From UMGS1124 sp045541255 (lineage in GTDB: Bacteria; Bacillota_I; Bacilli_A; RF39; UBA660), in assembly GCA_045541255.1 (NCBI GenBank), contig JAZQIU010000001.1, forward strand, positions 1 to 13,268: a DNA stretch of 13,268 nucleotides, given 5' to 3'. This document shows, in pieces, positions 6,996 to 12,085 of this stretch. Every line of letters starts with the position of its first letter. Within the stretch, counting starts at the first letter, position 1. A program made the translations under genes and the position numbers. Under the pieces are notes generated by a model. It was not told where the DNA came from. It saw only the letters and a list, made by a program, of their open reading frames with translations, and ran no database searches.

Positions 6996-8624
6996 CTATT
7001 CACTCACCTTTCTTCTTCGCCTAATAGGTCTTTCACTATCTTCAGGAACACTTTTGTCTACTTTATTGATTTCTTCATCTTTTTCAACATTTTTTCCCTG
7101 AATGGTATCATTTGATGCCTTAACTTGTTTATTTTCGACCTTTTTTGGTTCATCTACGACTTTATGTGTAACTTTTTTACCTTCTTGTGCATCAACCATA
7201 ACTTTTATGAAGTCATCATGATTTAAGTTAATTCTTTCGACACCAAAATTGTATCTACTACCACCAAATATTGTTTCAGAGTTTTTGAAACTTAAATAAT
7301 GTTTCCCATCATCTTCAACAACTATTCGTGCAGTTAAATCTACTGTTCCAGCAAGAACATTTGCAATCTTATCTTTTATATTTGGTTTGAATGTAGTTAC
7401 TTCTTGACCAGATTTATAAGTAATTGTATTTGTTACTTGTTTTGATAAATATACGATTTGATAACCTGTATTCTTAAGTCTTTTCATTGTAGATAAGAAT
7501 TCAGTCATTATCATGTCCCAACCTTTACCAAATGCACCATCTGATTCATGTTCCCATCCTTCTTTATGGTACATATATAAACGACAATGTTCATACATAT
7601 CTTCTACAAGGTCAACTGTAATAATTTTGAATGTATTATTTTTCTTTTCAAGTTCATCTATTACTTCTTTAAAACTTTCCCATGCATATTTTTTTCTTGT
7701 TAATCTTCCATTAACTGTTACTTCATCTTTGATTCTAATTACTGGTGATGTGATATGATCCACATTTCCATCAGTATTAATCATTAAATTATCATCAAAT
7801 GAATCCATAAATACTGTTTTACCTGAATAACTATCACCATATAACCACATATCAGGTGTAGTGTTTATACTTGCTTCTTTTCTTTCATTTTTTGGTAATA
7901 TCATATAATCATTTCCTTCCTTACATAGTGATTTGTATTCGCACCAATCACATAAATTATTTTCATTTTTTTCAAAGCTTGTATTTGCTTTTATTTCTTG
8001 AATAGTTTCCAAAAATTCAATTCTTTTAGATTTATCATATGGAACTTCTTTAATTTGAACTTCCATTTTTTCAAGTTGCTTATAAAGTCTTTTCCTAAAT
8101 TGTGATAAATCTTCATCATTCTTTTGTCTTATAGAAGTTTTTGGAATAAATACAAAGAATAACTTTCTTATTTTTATCTTATAAACTTCTTCAACATAAT
8201 CTTTGTAGATGTGAAGTTGTCCTGATTTCATATAATTTTCAATATTATTTGAATATTTATAATCCCATAAGTCATAACTTCCATCTTCATTTTTTGTAAG
8301 TAAATCAATAAATCCAATAAAATCTTCAGTTTCGATTTTTAATTCGTGTTGTCCTTCTGGAATCATTGATTTTACGATTGGAACCCAATGCCTTATTTTA
8401 ATACTTTCATTAATCATTTCATCTGTTACTATTGGGTATGAATTAAAGTATTCATTAATTGCAGTATCAACATCAGTTTCTAATCCTTTATGTATTGCAG
8501 TTCCCATTGTTAAAGCATTTGCTGGATCACAATTAAATACACATCTTAATTTTTCAATATAACGCAATTTGTACTGGTATTTGCATCTTTCAAAAGTTCC
8601 AACCCTTGAATATGAGAATCGCAT
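6996..8624 (-). CDS. Cas4/RecB-like PD-(D/E)XK nuclease fused to Sak4-like RecA-fold ATPase
   Basis: One uninterrupted 542-aa protein holds two recombination enzymes. Residues 1 to about 240 are a PD-(D/E)XK exonuclease with the Cas4/AddB layout: Cys14, His45 in GTAIHKGLE, Asp107 in GFIDLL, Asp121 and Lys123 in WDYK, Gln136, and Cys225/Cys228/Cys234. The four cysteines should hold a 4Fe-4S cluster. Residues from about 255 to 450 are a RecA-fold ATPase of the phage AAA_24/Sak4 type with Walker A GDSYSGKT (263-270) and Walker B IITVD (Asp338). A charged, probably disordered tail ends in RRRRKVSE. The nuclease would resect DNA ends and the ATPase promote annealing or strand exchange. The ATG at 8624 has a strong AAGGGGTG site. 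The two functions are usually seen as separate phage genes. Confidence 0.85.
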   Translation of the reverse strand: MRFSYSRVGTFERCKYQYKLRYIEKLRCVFNCDPANALTMGTAIHKGLETDVDTAINEYFNSYPIVTDEMINESIKIRHWVPIVKSMIPEGQHELKIETEDFIGFIDLLTKNEDGSYDLWDYKYSNNIENYMKSGQLHIYKDYVEEVYKIKIRKLFFVFIPKTSIRQKNDEDLSQFRKRLYKQLEKMEVQIKEVPYDKSKRIEFLETIQEIKANTSFEKNENNLCDWCEYKSLCKEGNDYMILPKNERKEASINTTPDMWLYGDSYSGKTVFMDSFDDNLMINTDGNVDHITSPVIRIKDEVTVNGRLTRKKYAWESFKEVIDELEKKNNTFKIITVDLVEDMYEHCRLYMYHKEGWEHESDGAFGKGWDMIMTEFLSTMKRLKNTGYQIVYLSKQVTNTITYKSGQEVTTFKPNIKDKIANVLAGTVDLTARIVVEDDGKHYLSFKNSETIFGGSRYNFGVERINLNHDDFIKVMVDAQEGKKVTHKVVDEPKKVENKQVKASNDTIQGKNVEKDEEINKVDKSVPEDSERPIRRRRKVSE

Positions 8625-8908
8625 TTCATCACCCCTTCCATTAGACTTTTAAATTCTTCAAATCCTTCTGGAAAAAGTATTATTCCAACACCACCAGATT
8701 CATTAATTTGTTTAATATTATATTTTTGTAATTCACTAGGTTTTCCTGTGGATGATTTAAGTTCAATTCCAATGAATATTCCATTTTTACATGCAACTAC
8801 ATCTGGAATACCACTTTGTTGAAATCCACCACCCCAGACTTTAAAGTAATAAGCATCAATTGATTTTAAGTATTGCTTTACTTTATTTTCAAAGTTTTTC
8901 TCTTTCAT
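8546..8908 (-). CDS. VRR-NUC domain nuclease, 120 aa
   Basis: Residues 3-95 form a typical phage VRR-NUC domain of the PD-(D/E)XK fold: an N-terminal Glu (Glu7), GGGFQQSGIPD with Asp36, IGIELKSS with Glu49 and Lys51, and Gln61 in SELQ. Such stand-alone VRR-NUC enzymes are thought to cleave branched or flapped DNA in replication modules, often beside SNF2 helicases as here. The ATG at 8908 overlaps the stop of the previous gene by one base, with a weak site (ATAGG). About the last 27 residues run in another frame over the first 79 bases of the nuclease-ATPase gene. They look like an added tail rather than part of the domain. Confidence 0.88.
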   Translation of the reverse strand: MKEKNFENKVKQYLKSIDAYYFKVWGGGFQQSGIPDVVACKNGIFIGIELKSSTGKPSELQKYNIKQINESGGVGIILFPEGFEEFKSLMEGVMKCDSHIQGLELLKDANTSTNCVILKN

Positions 8909-9180
8909 TAATTAAACCTATATGAAAAACTTGCTTTTCTTGAAGTGACTTTTTTATAATCTTTTAACAAATCATTGTATAGTTCTGGTTCTCTTTCTTC
9001 TAATTTCTTTAAATCAATAGATGTTGTTTCTGATGCTTGTTTATATGAAATTGTTACATCATCATCTTTATAACCATCTTCCCCAACTTCTTCTTCGATT
9101 TGTGATTTTAAAAATTTTTCTCTTTCTTCTAATACTTTCTTTTGGTTTATAATATCTTTTAATTCTTCAATATAATTCAT
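8908..9180 (-). CDS. Small charged phage protein, 90 aa, probable coiled coil at N-terminus
   Basis: The N-terminal 35 residues are a Glu/Lys-rich helix (ELKDIINQKKVLEEREKFL), probably a coiled coil. The C-terminal half has a beta-like ISYKQASETTSIDLKKLEE and then ELYNDLLKDYKKVTSRKAS. A Ser-Ile-Asp, Leu-Lys, Pro-Glu, Tyr, Lys-x-Ser pattern like this is, from memory, common in small phage proteins located beside RecB-type nucleases and helicases. I cannot name the family with certainty. The start is the ATG at 9180, directly after the SNF2 gene, and the stop overlaps the VRR-NUC start (TAATG). It could be a partner of one of its enzymatic neighbours. Confidence 0.7.
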   Translation of the reverse strand: MNYIEELKDIINQKKVLEEREKFLKSQIEEEVGEDGYKDDDVTISYKQASETTSIDLKKLEEREPELYNDLLKDYKKVTSRKASFSYRFN

Positions 9181-9183
9181 AAT

Positions 9184-10437
9184 TTACATTCCTTCCCTAT
9201 ATAATTCGTTCGTATAATCTTTTCTCATTTGTAATGTTTTTAAGATTTTTTCTTCAATACTTCCTTTAGTAATTAAATAATAGTAAAAACATGTTTTATC
9301 TTGACCTATACGATGAATCCTTTTCCTTGACTGTTCAAACAATTCGGAAGATAATGGTAATGTGAAATAAATTATTTTATTAGCTTGTTGTAAATTTAGT
9401 CCCATCGCACCAGCTTGATATTGTACGATTGTGACTGAATCATCGTTTTCTTGATAAGCTTTTAAATCTTTTATTTCACCATTAATTATTGAATAAGGTT
9501 TTTTCAACTTTTCACATAGACTTACTATCAAGTCTTTTTCTTTTGTGAAGTTATAAAATATAATTAATCTATTAGATGTGGATTCCATTATTTCTTTTAA
9601 AGCATCTAGTTTTTTAGTGTTATATTGTCCACATAATTGTCTTTCGTAAAGCATTTTCTTTAATATGTTGTCACCAACCAAAGTGTCATCATCAATTTCA
9701 ATTATGGAATTCTTTCTGAATGATTTATATGCTGGTATTGGTTCTATTAATTGTTTAGTTTCCACTTGTTCTGGTAAATCTAATACTTCACTTGATTTAA
9801 GAAATACTGCCCCATGATCACGTAAGTTTTGTTTTAAATCACCAACATTCATGTAACCTGTTACTATTGGTAAATTAAATCCATTTACTTCAATTAATCT
9901 AGTTTGAATATATCTTTGCCAAAAACTGCTTTTATTGATATACCAACCTAATAATCTACATTGTGACCATAAGTTTTCATATTTACCACCAACTGGTGTT
10001 CCTGATAATAGAATTATGTTTGTTGGATTCATATTCAAAATGAATTTGGTTCTTTTTGCATGTTCATTTTGTATTAATGAACTTTCATCAAGTAATAAAG
10101 TAAAATCTTTTAAATATCTTAAATATTGTCTTCTAAAAGTTAATTCATAGTTAATAATATAAATAGTAGGTTTAGTAATAGGTTCTAATAATATGTCTTG
10201 TTTTTCTTTAGTAAGGTTAATAATTTCATATTTAGAATAATAATCTTCAAAATGCTGAATCCAATCATTAACTTTAGATTTTTGACAAATTACTAAATTT
10301 ACTTTATTTCCTAGTTGTTTCATTTTTTCCGAACCAACAAAAGTTTTACCAAGTCCCATATCTAAATAATAAGCAACATGATTTCTATCTTTAGTCATGT
10401 TTAATATTTGTTTTTGAAAGTCATAAAGTTTTAACAT
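9184..10437 (-). CDS. SNF2-family DEAD/DEXH-like helicase
   Basis: The protein of about 417 aa carries the helicase motifs of phage SNF2 proteins. These are the Q-like LYDFQKQIL (4-12), Walker A MGLGKT (27-32), motif II DESS (in LLLDESSLIQN), motif III LSGTPVGGKYENLW, motif V QAGAMGLNLQQA, and motif VI QSRKRIHRIGQ. It probably translocates on double-stranded DNA and remodels forks or recombination intermediates, working with the VRR-NUC enzyme encoded next to it. A GTG at 10446 would add three residues. I choose the ATG at 10437 because AGGTG sits six bases upstream and the start then lies just past the previous stop. At this length it is a minimal member without accessory domains. Confidence 0.9.
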   Translation of the reverse strand: MLKLYDFQKQILNMTKDRNHVAYYLDMGLGKTFVGSEKMKQLGNKVNLVICQKSKVNDWIQHFEDYYSKYEIINLTKEKQDILLEPITKPTIYIINYELTFRRQYLRYLKDFTLLLDESSLIQNEHAKRTKFILNMNPTNIILLSGTPVGGKYENLWSQCRLLGWYINKSSFWQRYIQTRLIEVNGFNLPIVTGYMNVGDLKQNLRDHGAVFLKSSEVLDLPEQVETKQLIEPIPAYKSFRKNSIIEIDDDTLVGDNILKKMLYERQLCGQYNTKKLDALKEIMESTSNRLIIFYNFTKEKDLIVSLCEKLKKPYSIINGEIKDLKAYQENDDSVTIVQYQAGAMGLNLQQANKIIYFTLPLSSELFEQSRKRIHRIGQDKTCFYYYLITKGSIEEKILKTLQMRKDYTNELYREGM

Positions 10438-10438
10438 A

Positions 10439-10723
10439 TTAAACACCTAAATAATCCATTACTGCCCTTGAACCAGAACAAGACTTAATAAATCCACCTT
10501 TACAGGTATATTCGCCAACAGGTGTTTTTGTTGTAACTGGTTTACTTGTAAATATTTGAATTGTACTAATTAATAAAAATCCAAATACTAATACAGTAAC
10601 AAATGTATAAATCATTTTTCTTCTTTTAATTGCTTCGTTTCTTTTTCTAATTCTTGCTAATTCCCTATTTCTCATTTTTAATTGATTTTCTTTTAAAGCT
10701 TCACTACTAATAATTAATTCCAT
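10439..10723 (-). CDS. Membrane protein with basic N-terminus and Cys-pair tail, 94 aa
   Basis: The first 36 residues are a basic helix (MRNRELARIRKRNEAIKRR, about 17-35). A single membrane helix follows (about 38-57, IYTFVTVLVFGFLLISTIQI), then a short tail of about 35 residues ending TCKGGFIKSCSGSRAVMDYL. By the positive-inside rule the N-terminus is cytoplasmic and the tail lies outside, where its two cysteines could form a disulfide. I do not recognise a named family. The Cys-Lys-Gly-Gly ... Cys-Ser-Gly-Ser tail is distinctive. The start follows AAGGGAAG. It sits between the regulatory genes and the replication genes. Confidence 0.72.
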   Translation of the reverse strand: MELIISSEALKENQLKMRNRELARIRKRNEAIKRRKMIYTFVTVLVFGFLLISTIQIFTSKPVTTKTPVGEYTCKGGFIKSCSGSRAVMDYLGV

Positions 10724-10725
10724 AT

Positions 10726-10860
10726 TTAATCTTCCCTTCTTAATTCCTGTGAATAAATTGCACTTAATTCTTTTGAAATTTCTTCAATCTTCCTTTTTGC
10801 TTCTTCTATTGATGGTCTATTTTTTACTATTACTTTTAAAGGTTTAGGTTTTTTCATCAT
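10726..10860 (-). CDS. Small phage protein, 44 aa
   Basis: The short gene reads MMKKPKPLKVIVKNRPS and then a single Glu/Lys-rich helix (IEEAKRKIEEISKELSAIY), ending RRED. The first ATG overlaps the TGA of the Cro-like gene by 4 bases, and AAGG lies five bases upstream inside that gene. It ends three bases before the next ATG. The basic N-terminus followed by an amphipathic helix is a common look for tiny early phage proteins, for which I know no function. Its codon use and tight spacing match its neighbours, which supports it being real. Confidence 0.65.
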   Translation of the reverse strand: MMKKPKPLKVIVKNRPSIEEAKRKIEEISKELSAIYSQELRRED

Positions 10861-11090
10861 TTCAACCTTCTTTCTTTTTTGTCGGTTTCACCGACTTTTT
10901 CTTCTAAAAAAAATAGATCATCATTCTTATAATTCAAAATTTGCTTTATCTTGACTGCTATTTCCAGTGGTGGATTCCAATTTCCAAGTTCATAGCCACC
11001 ATATGTAGACCTTGATATTTCAAGTAAATCAGCCATTTGTTGTTGTGTTAATTTCTTCTGCTTTCTTCGATTTATAAGATTGACTCTCAT
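10857..11090 (-). CDS. Cro-like XRE family regulator, 77 aa
   Basis: A single helix-turn-helix domain fills residues 3-62: RVNLINRRKQKKLTQQQMAD, the recognition-helix region ISRSTYGGYELGNWNP, and LEIAVKIKQILN. A charged tail follows. It is the first gene of the leftward operon and is transcribed away from the CI-like repressor, the classical position of Cro, so it likely represses the lysogeny promoter and tunes its own. The ATG at 11090 has a near-ideal AGGAGGTGAT ribosome binding site five bases upstream. Its 3' end contains a palindrome, GTCGGT-ttc-ACCGAC on the plus strand. It could be a positive regulator instead of a repressor. Confidence 0.82.
   Translation of the reverse strand: MRVNLINRRKQKKLTQQQMADLLEISRSTYGGYELGNWNPPLEIAVKIKQILNYKNDDLFFLEEKVGETDKKERRLK
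10881..10895. promoter_or_regulatory. Perfect intragenic palindrome GTCGGT-ttc-ACCGAC (possible operator)
   Basis: A 6-bp GC-rich inverted repeat with a 3-bp spacer lies near the 3' end of the Cro-like gene, in otherwise AT-rich DNA. The half-site with its preceding T (TGTCGGT) recurs at 11129-11135 in the spacer of the Cro promoter. That makes an outlying binding site for CI or Cro possible. A short hairpin in the mRNA is the other reading. Confidence 0.4.
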
Positions 11091-11095
11091 TGTCT

Positions 11096-11105
11096 ATCAC
11101 CTCCT
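11096..11105 (-). promoter_or_regulatory. Ribosome binding site of the Cro-like gene
   Basis: AGGAGGTGAT on the minus strand is complementary to the 3' end of 16S rRNA over nearly its full length. It sits five bases before the ATG at 11090. It is the strongest site in the window and fixes the start. Confidence 0.85.
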
Positions 11106-11117
11106 AACTTTAAATCC

Positions 11118-11146
11118 ATTATATAAAATGTCGGTGTCCCTGTCAA
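11118..11146 (-). promoter_or_regulatory. Leftward early promoter (sigma-A type)
   Basis: On the minus strand, TTGACA (11141-11146) and TATAAT (11118-11123) are separated by exactly 17 bp, a perfect sigma-A consensus. It lies just upstream of the Cro-like gene and should drive the long leftward operon. A second, poorer candidate uses TTGACA at 11175-11180 with TAAAAA at 11152-11157. Confidence 0.88.
11129..11145. promoter_or_regulatory. Imperfect operator-like sequence in the early promoter
   Basis: TGTCGGTGTCCCTGTCA is an imperfect palindrome (five of eight pairs match) covering the spacer and part of the -35 box of the leftward promoter. It shares TGTCGGT with the palindrome at 10881-10895. 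A protein bound here would block the early promoter. CTGTCAA in this site recurs at 11174-11180. Confidence 0.4.
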
Positions 11147-11164
11147 TAACTTTTTTAAAATTTG

Positions 11165-11193
11165 TTGGTAAAACTGTCAAATAGTGTTATAAT
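11165..11193 (+). promoter_or_regulatory. Rightward promoter of repressor, HIRAN and integrase genes
   Basis: TTGGTA (11165-11170), a 17-bp spacer and TATAAT (11188-11193) precede the CI-like gene. TGT directly before the -10 gives an extended -10, which would offset the weak -35. This is the likely lysogeny promoter, back to back with the early promoter. Confidence 0.72.
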
Positions 11194-11200
11194 AACTATT
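11180..11200. promoter_or_regulatory. Imperfect 21-bp palindrome over the repressor -10 (candidate operator)
   Basis: AATAGT at 11180-11185 is matched by ACTATT at 11195-11200, with seven of ten base pairs complementary around the centre at 11190. It covers the -10 box of the rightward promoter, a position suited to Cro repression or CI autoregulation. Confidence 0.5.
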
Positions 11201-11219
11201 AGAAAGGAATGAAATAATA

Positions 11220-11714
11220 ATGTTTAGTGAAAGATTAAAATCAGAACGTAAAGCTAAAAAATGGACACAACAACAATTAGCAGATAAATTACATATAGCA
11301 CGTTCCAATGTATCTAACTGGGAAGCTAACAACAATGGTATAAGTACTGAATTACTTGAATCATTAGCTGATTTATTTGGATGTTCCACTGATTATTTAT
11401 TAGGTAAAACTGATAAAAGAACGACTTATGAACAATGGGATGAAAAGTTTCCAATTAATAAACAAGAATTATCTAATTTGGAAGAAATAAGTAAACATCT
11501 TACTGATGAACAAAAGGAACAACTTGGATTTTATAATTTTACCGATGAAAATAAAATTACTGGATCAAGTGCATTAATAAATGGTCTATATGATATGGGA
11601 CTACTTGAAGAAAATAAAAAACTTACTGAAAAACAAATAAATGTAATACTTGAATTTATTAAAAATAATAAAGAAATGATTAAATTCTTAATGGAAAAGG
11701 ATGGTGATTCATAA
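11220..11714 (+). CDS. CI-like XRE family repressor without a protease domain, 164 aa
   Basis: An N-terminal helix-turn-helix (about residues 3-60) is clear: FSERLKSERKAKKWTQQQLA, the recognition helix around IARSNVSNWEANNN, and ELLESLADLFGCSTDYLLG. Residues 65-164 are a helical, charged region of unknown fold, likely for oligomerisation. There is no S24/LexA-type peptidase (no Ala-Gly cleavage site, no Ser-Lys dyad context), so RecA-stimulated self-cleavage is unlikely. No ImmA-type metalloprotease gene adjoins. The start at 11220 has AAAGGAA about ten bases upstream. It is expected to keep the leftward promoter silent in the lysogen and is transcribed with the HIRAN and integrase genes (TAATG overlap). 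Confidence 0.87.
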   Translation: MFSERLKSERKAKKWTQQQLADKLHIARSNVSNWEANNNGISTELLESLADLFGCSTDYLLGKTDKRTTYEQWDEKFPINKQELSNLEEISKHLTDEQKEQLGFYNFTDENKITGSSALINGLYDMGLLEENKKLTEKQINVILEFIKNNKEMIKFLMEKDGDS

Positions 11715-12085
11715 TGTTTAATTTTTTAAAGACAAAAAAAGACACTTCTACAAGCCAAATTAAGCCCATAGAAGAACGAAAGTGTCTTTCCTGTCCATTT
11801 ACCCTAGCAGGTGTAACTTTTGATAATAGGCAAGCATTAATCAAGCATTTGGGACTACGTGAAGAACTAACTATTGTTAAATATAATTATGAAGGTGAAG
11901 ATGCTTTTAAAGTTCTTAATAAAAATAATGAACAAATAGGAAGTATTAGAAAAAGTGATATTCCAAAAATGAATGAAATTTATAATAATATTAAAAAAGT
12001 TAATGTTTTAGGGACATCACATTTTACCAATGAGGAAGGAAATACTGTTCTTTCTTGTCAAGTAGGTGTTACTTATTATGAATGA
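11714..12085 (+). CDS. HIRAN-domain protein, 123 aa
   Basis: After about 20 variable residues and a CLSC pair (Cys25, Cys28), the protein shows the HIRAN pattern: LAGVTFDNRQALIKHL (about 32-47), a strand region ELTIVKYNYEGEDAFKVLN, and NEQIGSIRKSDIPKM, closing with SCQVGVTYYE. HIRAN is a small beta-barrel found in SNF2-family HLTF/Rad5, where it grips DNA 3' ends, and as stand-alone bacterial and phage proteins. The start overlaps the repressor stop (TAATG) with AAGGATGGTGA upstream. The end overlaps the integrase start by 8 bases (ATGAATGA). Its role in lysogeny is unknown. It may sense or bind DNA ends during induction or integration. The domain call is fairly secure and the function is not. 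Confidence 0.75.
   Translation: MFNFLKTKKDTSTSQIKPIEERKCLSCPFTLAGVTFDNRQALIKHLGLREELTIVKYNYEGEDAFKVLNKNNEQIGSIRKSDIPKMNEIYNNIKKVNVLGTSHFTNEEGNTVLSCQVGVTYYE

Noticed and set aside
7164..7172. Single extra iteron-like ATGTGTAAC inside the nuclease-ATPase gene
   Set aside because: It is an isolated copy in coding sequence encoding Val-Thr-His, with no neighbours. Coincidence is the simpler reading.
10881..10905. Rho-independent terminator formed by GTCGGT-ttc-ACCGAC and the following Ts on the plus strand
   Set aside because: The stem is only 6 bp with an interrupted T-run, and no rightward gene ends there. In the operon direction it sits inside the Cro-like gene.
11177..11389. Minus-strand open frame opposite the start of the repressor gene
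   Set aside because: It lies antisense to a well-supported helix-turn-helix gene, has no ribosome site, and its product has no recognisable features.
11738..11789. Perfect 10-bp inverted repeat (AAAGACACTT/AAGTGTCTTT) with a 32-base loop in the HIRAN gene
   Set aside because: In AT-rich DNA of this length several such repeats are expected by chance, and no T-run follows it. It is not good evidence for a terminator or attenuator.
11811..11826. A 16-base match (GTGTAACTTTTGATAA) between the HIRAN gene and the minus strand at 1696-1711
   Set aside because: About one match this long is expected by chance given the base composition. It contains only part of one iteron and has no partner repeats.
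342..12085. Possible reassigned TGA (Mollicutes-type code) because of the high A+T content
   Set aside because: TGA is the natural stop of at least the genes ending at 342, 888, 10857 and 12085, each followed by a coupled start. No gene needs TGA read through.
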